Below, one piece after another: positions 22,101-33,732 of a DNA stretch of 64,000 bases (positions are counted from its first letter, which is position 1; every line of letters starts with the position of its first letter). The notes beneath the pieces are model-generated. The model did no database searches, had not been told where the DNA came from, and saw only the letters and a program-made list of their open reading frames with translations. The translations under genes and the position numbers were made by a program. Location: assembly GCA_002633025.1 (NCBI GenBank), contig NMRB01000642.1, positions 109,242 to 173,241 of the forward strand. Direction: 5' to 3'. Origin of the DNA: Notospermus geniculatus (taxonomy: Eukaryota; Nemertea; Pilidiophora; Heteronemertea; Lineidae).

Positions 22101-24677
22101 ATCTGACTCTAAATCTTCAGAGTCAACTTTCCCATTGACCTCTGGAACAGAAGGCTTTGAAATTTTCACAGCCTCTGAACCACCACCACCTGTCTGAGTG
22201 TCGGATTCATCATCTGAATCACTTGAGACTCTCTCACTACTAGAATCTGATTCCTTATTGTCGAATTCTGAATCTGAATCATCCAAGTCACCCACACCAC
22301 TGGAAATGTTCTGTTTGTCCTTTGAAACAGACAACTCAGACAATTTCAGAGCCTCTGGTTCATTGCCACCCGACTCGGAAGACATGCATTGGTCATCTGA
22401 ATCACTGGAGACATTCTCGCTACCAGAATCTGATTCCTCATTGTCCAGCTCCGAATCACTATCAGTATCATCAGAGTCACCCATACCACCAGAATCACTA
22501 CTCGCGGCCTCCGAGTCCATCTCAGAAGACATAGAATCATCATCTGAGCCAGCAGAGAGTGTCTCAGTTTTCATAGAATTTGTAATCCTAGCATTAGCAC
22601 CCAAGTTAGCTTCCTTGTAATTATTATGAGTCAATCTTTTAGTCCTTTCAGCCACTTTCACTATCTTCCCTTCACTACCTGAATCTGAATCAGACTCAGA
22701 TTCACCCGACTCGCTCAAGTCCGAGTCAAGTTTTGTAGACACACTTAAGTCATCTAAACCTGAAGCAAATTCATCAAGGAAGGGAACATTCATATTGGCC
22801 ACCTTTGAAGATTTCACAGTTTGTTTAGGAAAAGTTGTCCTTGGAGAGCTGGGTGGCTTTGAAGATTTATTGGATTTCACATTGAAAATGTCTGTTTTTG
22901 ACTTAGTTGAAAACAGTTCATCTGTGTCTGCAGAACCAGCCGAGTCCACGCTGTCTGCTTCTGGGCCTAGATGTTTATCAACAACGCCACCATCATCGTC
23001 AAAGGTGATGACATCTTTTGACAAGATTTTCATCTTTTTCATCGGTTGGGTCCAAGAAAAATTTCCTTGATTTGGTTCACAGAATGTTTCAGCCTCATCA
23101 CTACTACTATCACATTTGACCGGGTTTTTCACTACTGTTTTTCTAGGCAGTTTCTCTTCTTTCTTTGATGATTTTCTCTTACTGTTCCGAGCACTCGACT
23201 CATTTTCCTTCGCAACACTACCGACTGACACATCAAGCTGCGACTTCTTACCAGAACCAACTTTCTTCTTCTTCACGTGAATTCTGCTCAAAATGTCATC
23301 AATATCAGTAGATGCATCAGAATCAGAGTTTGCTGCCGTGTTGTGACCACGGCGATTGTTCTGAAATGTCCCAGTTACACCAGATTCGGAAGACAAGATA
23401 ATTTCATCCGTCTCCCTAGACACTGCCATAACTTTCTCCCTATATTGCTGTCCTAATCTTTCTGGGCTCAGTCTCTTAACAGCATCAGAGTCACTCCTCT
23501 CTGAACTTCCCCTCAAAGTCCTATCACTGTAAGGTTGCTTTGTACCACTAGAGTTTCCCCCATCATTACTCCTCTTTGAACATTTCATAGCAATTATCTC
23601 ATCAGTATCATCTGAATCCAAGTCCTCATTCCCCTTGGCTGCATTTCTGTCTTGATGCGAAACAACTTCAAAGTCATCAGATTCCATAAATGCTTTTCTC
23701 ACTTCACTGTGAACACCACCATCCTCAGAATCTGCCACAGACTTTCTCTTTGTTTTCCTTTTCATAGCTGGAAACTCACCCATTTGCTTCTTCATCATAT
23801 CAGAATCGTTCTCCTCAATTTCCCACGTCAATTGATCAACACTCCTCCACCCAGCTTCAGTATCTTTCAACACTTTCAAATTGTGGCAGTATTTTGAGGG
23901 ATCAACTTTCATTGTCTGGGCACTGGTGAAGGAATATAAACAACTTATGGTGCGAAGTACACAATTCCAATTTCTATACTCACAAGACGACACCCAGATA
24001 CCTACACACCAATGAGTGAGGGACGAAAAATGAATACATTGACACCACAAGATTCACATATTTTGACCACTTTAGATGATTGGCACTTTCTAGAAAGGAT
24101 ACTTTTTTCCCATCTTTACGTCTCATATTTACAACGGGTAGAGCTCGTCCATATTTCCCAACGACCCAATTCTGGAGAGAAAAAACACCACAAATATAGT
24201 ATGCATCAAGTATGATGATGAGCAATATGACACGAAATGAGATGATGCTTAGTACTAGGTATAGAGAGAAGCTGATTTGAGCCAATTCTTCTGAGGGGCA
24301 ACTGACCTCCTCTCCTGGAACTGGGTCACCGGGTTTGGAACCAGGTACCCTGATATCCTTCGGCTGTGCAACTGCTGCACCTTGTGAGCTTTTCAACTTC
24401 TCATCCACAGCAACTCTTTCCTTCTGCAGCCTGAAATTGAGGACAGGAATCAAACTCAGGACTTCTTGGAAACGTATGTATCATTCACCATCAGAATTAA
24501 GTCATTACAAGGGCTTGATGACAGAGGATTCACTTTATTCAGAGATCGACTGTGTACATGAAGGGTCACAGAGGGGAGGGAAATTCCTTAATCCATACCT
24601 GTCCAGGAAGTTCTCCTTAGCAATCTGTATACTGAGAACTGAACCCTTCCATTTTGAACCATTATAGGTCGACATGC
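19166..24677 (-). CDS. NOL8: NOL8-like nucleolar RNA-binding protein, 5' end missing
   Basis: Eleven minus-strand exons, in transcript order: 24677-24599, 24430-24307, 24171-24058, 23915-21780, 21561-21289, 21161-20947, 20595-20318, 20029-19909, 19609-19536, 19456-19374, 19255-19166. They splice into 1,194 open residues ending in TGA. The first visible exon encodes the end of an RRM (KWKGSVLSIQIAKENFLDR); the RRM start is absent because a retroelement LTR begins 38 bp upstream. KVDPSKYCHNL is a NOL8 hallmark. The 2.1-kb exon encodes an acidic Ser/Asp region containing two related blocks of about 60 residues. PQFEGKAGQKLMKLQRRY is the NOL8 C-terminal motif, followed by Lys-rich and basic tails (MRRKRALRKQRQ). 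NOL8 is a nucleolar protein needed for pre-rRNA processing and cell growth. Whether the locus is intact depends on the missing 5' exons. Confidence 0.85.
19700..19925. repeat. Degenerate minisatellite overlapping a NOL8 exon end
   Basis: Imperfect repeats of about 50-65 bp, built on GTTCTGTAACCATTCTATCC and CTCTATGTGTAC. One block coincides with the 3' end and donor of the NOL8 exon 20029-19909, so the last codons of that exon (ATAGAATGGTTACAGAAC in the sense direction) are echoed inside the following intron. A single-N join at 19674 lies next to the array. Confidence 0.6.
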
Positions 24678-24714
24678 CTGAAATAGACAAAATTTTTATT
24701 ATCAGAGGACATCA

Positions 24715-24944
24715 TGTAACGTGCAACGTATTCACTGTCAACGTGGGGGATTTAATATAATCTTGCTTTATTCTCTTGCGTATCGTACAAATATCCCTAT
24801 CATGCACATCGTGCGGAAGCCATGCTTATCGAGACCCCGCGGTCACTCTGGTCCTCTCTGCGCATGCCCAATTAGCTCAAAATACTATGGGGGTTACACA
24901 CACGGGGGCCCTTAAAGGGGCACTGCGCTTATTCCAATACTACA
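24715..24944 (-). repeat. Gypsy-type LTR, subfamily B (3' LTR position)
   Basis: Read on the minus strand the 230-bp repeat starts TGTAGTATTGGAATAAGCGC and ends GTTGCACGTTACA (TG...CA). It contains an AATAAAGC polyadenylation-like signal. It is nearly identical to the LTR at 33733-34044 but clearly diverged from the LTR at 33016-33248. It lies in what should be the upstream intron of NOL8. Confidence 0.8.
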
Positions 24945-24961
24945 TCCCTCTTTTCCCCTTA
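24945..24961 (-). other. Polypurine tract of LTR retrotransposon
   Basis: On the minus strand AAGGGGAAAAGAGGGA stands directly before the LTR start TGTAGT. This is the standard primer position for plus-strand DNA synthesis and marks 24715-24944 as a 3' LTR. From 24962 to 25792 only non-coding sequence is visible, plausibly retroelement 3' UTR. Confidence 0.7.
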
Positions 24962-25792
24962 AGAAATTTGATTAACGTCGCGGTTGGTTTCACTCAGTAC
25001 AAACAAAATCCTACTTGACCTAGTTTACAATTTTATTTTCTTTACTTAATACTGGGCCTAATGGCTTCCTTACAAAAGTATCTGTCTACATACATAAGAA
25101 TGGTCTGTTCCGTAACCCATTCTCTCTGAAAGTGGTGACCAATGTACTTTTGAATCACCTTAACACACAATTGAAATACAAAGCGAAAATACAAGTAAAC
25201 CCGTTGTTGTTGTCTGTTCTTAACATGGCAAATCAGCCTATTATTAAAAAAAAACATCTTCCTCTTCACGCAATATCCCACTAACAGCACTCAACAAGAA
25301 AGGAAAGGGATTTCCGATGTGTTCACTCTCTTGATCCAGTAAGGAAGTTTGACCCCGCCATATCCCGTGAATCAAGAAAATGAACTGAGTCAAAAAATGT
25401 GCGGCAAGAGCAGGAGCAATGAAACACAACGAGCAACAAGAGCCTAAATGGACTACAAAGGCCCTACATAACCAATAATTTTGGTACGGATAGATTAACA
25501 GTAAGGCTGTTGCAAGTGCAACTCCACTATGGGAAATAGCGTCATCCCATAATCAATTCCACTATGCCACAAAAGAATCTCTGAGTATGTGGGTATGCAT
25601 AAATGCTCAAAATGTGAAGGGAATAGAAACATGTTCTCCGTGATGCCTTTTTCTCTCTCAAAAGAAAAACAAAAAAAAACAAAACTATTTGGTGTGAAAC
25701 TCTGACACACTTTAAGGCCTGCCAATAACAAAGAACAGGTGTACCCTAAAAGGGAAACACCAAATGTTTGGTGCATACTATACTATCATCTC

Positions 25793-26070
25793 GGAGCCAC
25801 GGTGGTGTAGTGGTTCGGGCCTCCGACTAGCGGTCAGAGGATCCCGGGTTCGAATCCCGCTGCTGGCGTGAGACTTTGGGCAGGTCTCTTTGCCTTACTG
25901 GCCTCTCTCCACCCAGGTGTATAAATGGGTACCGGTCGGAAATGCTCAGATTGTAGCGCTGAATGAGCAGCTCATCTGAGTTCTACTGAAAGGTTTCAGG
26001 ATAGACTGGGGTTAAAGTGTGAAGTCGGATGACACCTCTACCGTTGTTGATATCAGACTATAAACCCAAA
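25793..26070 (+). mobile_element. tRNA-derived SINE, copy 1
   Basis: The head is tRNA-like: box A GTGGTGTAGTGG near 25802, box B GGGTTCGAATCCC at 25846-25858. A non-tRNA body follows (GAGACTTTGGGCAGGTCTCT; CACCCAGGTGTATAAATGGG) with a 3' end near AGACTATAAACCCAAA. A second copy lies in a GPR180 intron at 42107-42386. It is not a functional tRNA gene: the acceptor stem does not close and a long body follows. The SINE ends at a single-N join. Confidence 0.85.
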
Positions 26071-26071
26071 N

Positions 26072-29000
26072 CTTTACTAACTTGTCCGGAGAACCTGTAC
26101 ACCTAATTGATTTTTCTTTCAACAGTTGCTGTATCCACAATGCACCTTGCTCATCGGATAGAACGGGCTTCGGGTCCCACCAAAATACGTATTCGCTATG
26201 CTTCAAAGGTAATGTCAACAATAACTGCAGTTGTCCGGCTTTAAACCGCATCTTCTGGATGGTGTACGCGGCTTCTGTAGATGGAGCATTTTCCAAAGCG
26301 TCATACATCTTCTGCTGTTGGTGGTCAGTCAGTTCCTGAGGTGCGGCAAAACCATTATTTCTCTCTGCACACTTAATATACTCTTCCATTCTTACTGGTT
26401 CTACTTGACTGCAGTATATAGCTTGTGCATCATCCAAATTGTTCAACTGTCGCTCTTGTTCATCTGTGAAGCTCACAGTCTGTTTTGGTGTTTGCTCCGC
26501 TGATGTAGTTGCTTCTCCTTTCTTCATTACTTCGCGCAAACGATCCAAGTGTGTGATGTTCTTCTCGTTTGTTGCCTTTATGAAGGCTGGCTTCAGTCTG
26601 TTGAAATTATACACATCTTGTAAGATTCGGCCTTGAAGATCGGAAAGTATGTAGTGTGTCCGATCAAGAACTTCATGGATGACCAGTGGTCCTACCCATG
26701 TTGCAGATATTTTCTTTCTGTTGGACTGCAGCACTGAACTTGATGGTTTATGTAGATACACCAGAGTTCCCTGGGAATAGATGGGGCAAGCTGACAATTT
26801 CTTTGTTATCTTCTCATTCCTGACATCTTGGTGGTGTTTTTGTAACTCTAACATTGTACGCGATGCATGTGAAAATTTCTCCTTCAGTTGCTCCACATAG
26901 TCGGATTGGGACTGCGCTAGTCCGGACTGTGGGTGGAAATCCAATCCTGATACGTCTTTTGGCTCTCTAAGGAACACCAAATAGAATGGGCTCATGTCCC
27001 CTAAGTATGGGCTAGCAAAGGAATTGTACGCATACTGCGCTATGCTGTAGAAAACTGTCCATCTTTCGCCGTATTGGGTGAGATTTACCTTTATCAGGTC
27101 ACTGATGGTCTTTATTTGGCGTTCTACATGTAGCGATCCGTGGTTCTGTACAGATATAACCTTGTGGTCAATTCCAAGTGTTGAGCACAAAAGCGATGTT
27201 ACTTTCCCCATCAAAGATGACTGTGCATCAGTAACAATAACTGATGGAATTCCAAATATTGTGAGTACTCTCTGTATTAAAGCCTCGCATATTGATGGAG
27301 CATCTAATGACTTCATAGGCACGCAAACTATGTATCTGGTGATGGCGCATGACACAACCATTAAGTACTTGTAACCCTGGGGGGTCGGTGGCATTGATTT
27401 AAAATCCAGAGAAATTGTGTCGAAGGGACAATATCTGGTGGGCACTCTTGGATGGAATGGACGTTGAGCATCTGGTTTCCCTTTGAACTGCTGGCAACGG
27501 CTGCATGCTTGTACATAGGAGGAGATCCGTTGGAACATGCTAGGGAAGAAAAAGCGTTTCCTGAGTGTTATGAATGTTCGTACAACTCCCTGATGACTTG
27601 CAGTTAAAGAGTCATGGTATGTCCTTATAAGTGGGTCGATATATTTCTCTGGTACGGCTAGCTGGAGGATAAAATGGTCGGCTTCTGGTGGAAAGAACAA
27701 TCTAAACAAAATCCCGTCACACAAAACATACTGTTCTGCCTGTAACATTATACTCTTGGCTGACTTCTTGTCTGAGGGCAAGATGTTGTGCGCTACGTAA
27801 TCATACACAGGCTTGAAATGGGCTGAGGTCTGTTGCGCTATGCTGAACTGTTGGTGATCAAACGGCATGTCATAATCTCTTATTATCTTCTTCCTGATAA
27901 CATCCATCACTTTATTTAATTCCGCTTGGTTGGGAACATGGGATGCCTTAATCTCCTTAATTGTTTTAAATAAAGGAGTTGATTGCCTCAGAAACTCCGT
28001 ACAGTCCCTCTCAAATTGCTCTGTCTCCGTACTCTCCTTGGGTTGCTGATCAACCAATCGATAATCATCTGTTTGGTTCCCGTCACTCGTCCTCGATTTT
28101 CGTGGTTGAGGTTTCGGCGGTGTAATCCGAACAGGTGGAATGGGAGGTGTCAAATCCTTAGGTTGCAAAGTTTCCTTCGCTGTTTCATTTTCTTTAGGTG
28201 GTACCTCGTCATTAGTTGGTGCCTCTTCCTGAGTTGGCAATTCCTGTAAATTAGGTCGGGCTATTCTGTTAGACGTCATATTCCTTCTTCTTACTTGGGG
28301 CGCATTTCTCTCTTTGGGTTCACTTGGTGGTGGCAGCTGTACTTTTTCCGGATACAACTCTTTAATAGGAATCGACATCTGCTTGGCGTACCGTCTAGTA
28401 ACGGGTCTCTCACAGGGTGATGGCTTACAAGCATAAATGTTGTCATTGGTCGCAATCTGTGGCTCGTCTACCATTGTCACTGGGAAAGCTATGGGCATTA
28501 TGCGATCCAACTCATCCTCTTCCATATTTGGTGCACGACTCAGAAAATCTGCAAGCACTAAATCTGTTCCTTTACGGTAGGAGAGATCAAATGAATACTG
28601 TGATAAGCGTTCAAGCAGTTTCTGTAATCGCAAAGTACAAGGCTGACTCTTTGAATTATAAATCTGAACTAGTGACGAATGATCCACATATGCATGAAAT
28701 GTCCTGGACTGCAATACATATTTGAATGCTGTTATGTTGATGAGTAACCCTGTCAGTTCCAATTCGCTTACACTGTAACTCTGGGCTGAAGGTGGAAGTC
28801 GTTTTGAATAATATGCTATGAGACGTTCTTCGCCATTTATCTCCTGGGTGAGATAGCTTCCACATGCTATCCTGGATGTATCTGAGTAGAGGTGCATTTC
28901 GCCTTTCCCTCTCGGAGCACACAAAACTGGTGGTGATATCAACAAATCTTTCACGCGCTGAAAACTATTTTCATGTTCATCTGTCCAGAGAAAAGGAGTG

Positions 29001-30904
29001 TGCTTCCTTGTTAACGAATGGAGTGGTTTTAACAACAGCTGTAACTTCGGCAGGTACAACGAAAAAAATGTCACTGCTCCTATAACCCGTTTGACTTCTT
29101 TGGGGGTAGTGGGTCTCTTCATGTTGCGGATTGCACTGCACTTGTCATTCATGGGCTCCACTTGGACCATACCATTGGAGATGGAAATCACATGTCCCAC
29201 ATATGTCACTCTATTGCGGTACAATTTGCACTTCCTGGGTGAGATCTTCAATCCGTGCTTGGCAAAAACTTTAAATAGGTCGTTGAGATCATCAGTATGG
29301 CTGTCTGTATCCAAACTGTATACGATCAAATCATCATGAATTGCTATGCAGAATCTATCTGCTCCCTTGACCTCAGAAAGAATGTCGTTAATTTTTTGTT
29401 GCCACAATGCAGGTGAGAGTGACAATCCCATAGGTAATCTCCTGTAGGTATACATCGGTGCGCCTGGATATGGGCAAATCCCGGTATACTGTTGGGCCGA
29501 CTTGGATAGTGGTAGTGTATGGAAGGCAGACTTCAAATCAATCACACTGATCACTTTGCAGTTGGAGCGTCCCAATTTGGCAAGGACATGTTGAATACTG
29601 AGGTAGTTCTGATTCGCTGTAACAATTCTACTATTGAGGTAACGAAAGTCGCTCACACAGCGTCGTTCTGTGGTTCCCTTCTTGCTGATTAGCATAACTG
29701 GACTGCTATAAGCTGAGCATCCCTTCTGTAAAATCCCTAGTTTCACCAATTTATCCAATTCGCAATCGATCATGTGTTTGTTTTCCTCTGGTACAGGGTA
29801 TGGGCGTATATAAAATGGTCGGTCATCCTTGAGCTGAATATCGACTTCAAAATCGGAACAGTGTCCCACTTCTCCATACAAACTGAAGGCATCTCGATGA
29901 TGGAGGAGGAATTTACGAACTTGGGCTTTCTCTGGCTGACTCAAAACGCATGTGGGTGCATCTAAATCAATGGTCTCATCAATTATCTCTGCTGGTGTCT
30001 TCGTTGATAGGTCATCAGTAGCATCCAAATGTGGGTAGCGCTTTAAATTGTTTGTCTGAAGATCAGATTTACACTTATCTATGGAGACTGCTAAATATTC
30101 CTGAGGAACGTCCTGTGTTGCATGTATGAAATCATCCAAGTTGGTGAATGCCACGGGTTTTCCTGGTTTTAAAAGTAATGTTCGTGAACTGGTATTCTGA
30201 ACTCGAATAGTGCAGTTGCTCCTGCGCAAGTTGACCAGCATATGGGATGGACAGTGAGGAGTGAGTGTTCGGCCTGCTTGTAGCACAACTTCAGAGTTCT
30301 TCAATAACTTCGGCACTTTTCCTCTAAGCTGTACATGTCTTGTCTGTCCTGGCTTGATATAATAGTCGTTTGTAGGTAGGAACCAGATCTTCTTTGGGCG
30401 TACAGTCAATCTATTCGTCATAAAATCCAAAGATCCGCACAACTCTGTCAGGGTTGAAGTGCCAATTAGGACGTCTGGGCCTGCTAAATTCTCAGCTATT
30501 ACGGCATAAATGCGGAATTTACGATTTTGTATGTCGATCTCGAAAGACACCGCCTTGGAAGCGTTGAGAAATTCTCCATTCCCAATTCTAAAATAAATCG
30601 GCTTGATATCAAACTTGGGCAGTTTTGACAGATACTCCGATTGTTTCACACAGTGGCCTGAAATTAATGTTTGTGTCGCTCCTGAATCAAATAAGAAAAC
30701 TATTCCCTTTTTGTCTGGCAGATAGTCTTTAACGTAATTCTTGGAATCCAGTTGTAATTCCACAGGTTCGTCACCGAGATATTGTGATTCTGTCGACTTA
30801 AAATTCTGTTTTTCTCCATTGGCATCACAGGTTTCATGAATCTCGTCGCGTAGGTAAGGAGGCGTCTCAGCGGGGTCATCCGAGGCCTCCCGTCCTAGTT
30901 TTTT
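26072..30904 (-). CDS. Gypsy/Ty3-type Pol polyprotein (3' end cut by an assembly join)
   Basis: A minus-strand reading frame of about 1,600 codons lies one frame back from gag. Domains in order: aspartic protease (FLFDSGATQTLISG, about residue 80); reverse transcriptase with IAIHDDLIVYS as the catalytic YxDD-like motif (Ile replaces the usual Tyr); RNase H (LYSDTSRIACGSYL); integrase with an HHCC zinc finger (SHQG ... CSRCQQFKG) and DDE core (DFKSM, TDAQSS, HVERQ). It acts in retrotransposon replication in the cytoplasm and integration in the nucleus. It is open throughout, indicating recent activity or selection. It runs into the single N at 26071; any continuation beyond is SINE sequence, so the natural C-terminus is lost. 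Confidence 0.9.
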
Positions 30905-32088
30905 TGATATCTCACATCCTGAGGCTGCCAATTGGGATCCTGCGGTGGTAGTGGTCCATTGTTATACTGCCACGGCTGGTTGAACTGTTGTGGGCCCGGT
31001 GGTGGTGGAACGTCAGGCTGCCATTGCTGGTTAGGCATCTGGTGGAAGTCAGGTGGTCCCCTATAATGATTTCCTGGGCGGTACTGCTGTGGATTGTGAT
31101 GCTGGTAGTTGGCGGGTTGAGGTGGTTTGTTGTAGCCTCTCCTTGATGTCATACGCAGGTACTGAAAGCACTCTCGCCATCTATGGCCGGGCTTAAAACA
31201 AAAAGCACATTTTCCTGGTGGATAGTTCTGAAATTGTTGTGTTGGCGGGAATGAACGATACTCATACTGTGGATTCATCCTAGGTACGGTAGGGTTAGGG
31301 TTAGGTGCTGGACTCGGTTCACGTCTCCTACTGGGGCTTGCCGATCTGTGTTGATAGCCTCCTCTTCCTGTGGTTCGCATCGGTGACCGTGGTTGGCGTG
31401 AGTTTTCGTTAGGGTGTCCGCCAGCATGATACAGGTTTTCTTTGACATCTATCTGCAGCTTCTTCAAGTCGTCTGCTATGGTCTTCAGTGAATCCGCCAT
31501 ATGGACCTCGTCAGTGAAAGTTACCTTGTTGGTGGGTAGGGTCGCATCTGTCTTTAGATCGAGAAACCTCTGTACTGTTTCGGTGAGGACCTGAAGGTTG
31601 GCGTCGGCTGGCAATGCCATGACCACAGCTTGTTTGCAATCGGCAGGCAACGAATGTAAAAACTTATTCCGTATTTGAGCTTGATTGTAATTTATCCTGT
31701 TAGCGGCTCTCTGAATACGACTCAAAAACTCTTCTGCTAGTTCACCATGCTTATATGATATTTCATCAAATGCTTTGACATTTGCATACTCAGAGTGTGT
31801 TCCGCTGAAGCGGCGTAAAAAAGCTGTCCTCATTTCATTTAAATTGCCGAATACTTTGTCCTGCATCCATAATCTGGCCTTGCTGGTGAGTGACAGGCGA
31901 AATCGGACTATAACCTCTATCATCTGTGCCGGATTGGCGGGCTCGTGGAGATCATGGGCTTGGAGGTAATCCAAGAAGCTTAACCAATGGGCCAATGCCC
32001 TTTCATGGCTCTGTACTTCACCGGAAAACTTAGGGTCAAGCAAGAAGTCTGTGGGCCTTAATGCTGGAGGTGGTGGTGGTTCAGCCAT
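30895..32088 (-). CDS. Retrotransposon Gag protein
   Basis: A 397-codon minus-strand frame from ATG at 32088 to TAG at 30895. It begins Pro-rich, then has a helical Gag core (WLSFLDYLQ ... LSLTSKARLW ... FLRRFSG ... EEFLSRIQR), an Arg/Pro-rich linker, and one zinc knuckle CAFCFKPGHRWREC (CX2CX4HX4C) about 90 residues from the end, then a Gln/Pro/Asn-rich tail. It forms the virus-like particle and binds element RNA. It lies between the 5' LTR leader and pol and overlaps the pol frame by a few dozen bases. Confidence 0.9.
   Translation of the reverse strand: MAEPPPPPALRPTDFLLDPKFSGEVQSHERALAHWLSFLDYLQAHDLHEPANPAQMIEVIVRFRLSLTSKARLWMQDKVFGNLNEMRTAFLRRFSGTHSEYANVKAFDEISYKHGELAEEFLSRIQRAANRINYNQAQIRNKFLHSLPADCKQAVVMALPADANLQVLTETVQRFLDLKTDATLPTNKVTFTDEVHMADSLKTIADDLKKLQIDVKENLYHAGGHPNENSRQPRSPMRTTGRGGYQHRSASPSRRREPSPAPNPNPTVPRMNPQYEYRSFPPTQQFQNYPPGKCAFCFKPGHRWRECFQYLRMTSRRGYNKPPQPANYQHHNPQQYRPGNHYRGPPDFHQMPNQQWQPDVPPPPGPQQFNQPWQYNNGPLPPQDPNWQPQDVRYQKN
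30898..30904 (-). promoter_or_regulatory. -1 ribosomal frameshift slippery site (A AAA AAC)
   Basis: In the gag frame the last codons read CAA AAA AAC TAG, containing the canonical heptamer A AAA AAC in the correct register directly before the stop. Slipping back one base opens the pol frame, which continues CTA GGA CGG. This is the retroviral-type mechanism for making Gag-Pol from one mRNA. Confidence 0.85.
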
Positions 32089-32997
32089 TCTTTGTTCTTG
32101 GCGGCCGGCAGTATATACTTAATACTTAGATTCGGATACGAAATACACCAACTGAACTATCAGAGTGTAAGTACGACACCCACTGAACAAGATCTCGGAT
32201 AATCGTGAGAAATCAGAGTCAGTGTTACCGTACTGGTGGCGCACTGAAGAAGATCCAACAAGATGATATTAAATCTGTATCAGTGTCCACACTCAAGGCA
32301 TCAAAGAAAACATCATCAATGTGAAACAATGTGAGACAAGGGTTGAGGCAAATAACTCACTCTGCAACACTATGAAAAGTTGTCAATGGCACAAAAATAA
32401 TATGAAAATACGATACTGAGAAACTATTTTGCAGCACAGAGGAGATTGGTCACGGGATGGCTGAAAAGCAATAGTATTTAGGTTCAAGAAGGGATCTCGT
32501 TGCTGGTGTGCTCCCTTGCTCCGCTATCAAAATTGTAATACGTCACGAAATTCCGTCGAGGTCCAATCAGATTCTCAGCCAATCAAATTTCATCCAATCA
32601 GAATCATTTGCGTGATATCGTCGAGGAGTCAGCATCGACAACTGCTGCGAATAACGAATCCAAAGCGATCGAAAACGGGTACCCGAACTGTGAAAACACA
32701 CATCCAAAGTGTCCAAAAGAATCTCACTCACCGTTTGAGTGTCCAAAAACTATAGGCGGCTCATACGTACGTCTCGTTTGCCGTCAAAAAAAACTTCACT
32801 CTGTCGTGGGATGACGTCGTACGACGTAGGCTGCTCGTAGCCACAGTGAACCAACGTGCATAAAACGTGTGTGAAGACATAGTACATCATAGTACATCTG
32901 CTGCACGCCGGCTGCTGCTGCGTGGTCTCATCTCAATGTCTCATCTCGTCGATCTCTTCTTTCGTCGCCGGTATTTTCGGGAGGTGGGTTTAACGAT

Positions 32998-33015
32998 CTT
33001 TCGGGTTCTCCACCA
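32998..33015 (-). other. Primer binding site of the LTR retrotransposon
   Basis: Directly after the 5' LTR on the minus strand the sequence is TGGTGGAGAACCCGAAAG. A TGG start abutting the LTR is the expected complement of a tRNA CCA end. I did not identify the tRNA. The leader from here to gag (32089-32997) shows no other feature. Confidence 0.7.
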
Positions 33016-33248
33016 TGTAACGTGTAACGTATTCACGGCTAACGTGGGGGATTAGATATCATCTTGCTTTATTCTCTCTCTCATCGTACAAATATCCCTA
33101 TCATGCATATCGTGCATGCGGAAGCCATGCTTGTTGAGACCACGCGGTAAGTCCTCAATGCTTGCGCATGCTCAGCTATATATACCAAATCCCCGGGGGT
33201 TACACACGGGGGCCCTTAAAGGGGCGCTGCGCTTATTCCAATACTACA
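33016..33248 (-). repeat. Gypsy-type LTR, subfamily A (5' LTR)
   Basis: A 233-bp LTR upstream of the primer binding site, bounded TGTAG...TTACA on the minus strand. It shares the framework of the LTRs at 24715 and 33733 (TTATTCCAATACTACA, GGGGGCCCTTAAAGGGGC on the + strand). By eye it differs from them at about one position in five. Confidence 0.8.
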
Positions 33249-33478
33249 ATATGGCCCCTGAGCCTAGACCTATGGGGACTTGATGTACAGTTGAAAGTAG
33301 TAATTTGTTCTATATTCACTTGTACAACTGTCCCAGGCTGAAGCATACCGGTAGTCTAGTGTAGTATTGGAAGTGTATTCTAGGCCTGGCCCTGCTGCTG
33401 CTGCTGCTGAGAGAGAGAGACTTCGAGGGGGGCACATCGTCATAATCCTCCTGGCTATGGACTACTACCTAGGCCCCT

Positions 33479-33732
33479 AGGGTCATATTCATAAAGCGGT
33501 TTTATCATTACATGATTTATTAGAACCGTCTTAGGCCGGTTCCAAGTATGGTCAACCACTATACTTGGAACCGGCCTAAAACGGTTCTAACGATCGAACC
33601 GCTTTATGAATACGACCCCAAAACCGGCCTAAGACGGTTCTAATGACAGAACCGCTTTATGAATACGACCCCTAGGGTCGTATTCATAAAGCGGTTCTAT
33701 CTTTAGAACCGTTTTAGGCCGGTTCCAGGTAT
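33479..33732. mobile_element. Array of ATTCATAAA-type MITEs interrupted by a solo LTR
   Basis: GGTCATATTCATAAAGCGGTT and its inverted form AACCGCTTTATGAATACGACC alternate with inner arms AGAACCGTCTTAGGCCGG. At least two and a half copies lie head to tail. The last one, after TTAGGCCGGTTCCAGGTAT, is cut by the LTR starting at 33733. Confidence 0.7.

Noticed and set aside
21630-23897. Several 60-140-codon plus-strand frames rich in Ser
   Set aside because: They are antisense shadows of the NOL8 acidic exon, whose repeated Ser/Asp codons are open on both strands.
25800-25870. Functional tRNA gene
   Set aside because: Box A and box B are present but the stems do not pair as a full tRNA, and a SINE body with a repeated 3' end follows; the same unit occurs at 42107.
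26012-26071. Continuation of the pol frame past the single N
   Set aside because: The extra codons are antisense SINE sequence, identical to the SINE in the GPR180 intron, so they are not part of Pol.
24709-33253. Target-site duplication for the Gypsy element
   Set aside because: The bases before 24715 (CATCA) and after 33248 (ATATG) do not match, so the two LTRs cannot be shown to bound one insertion.
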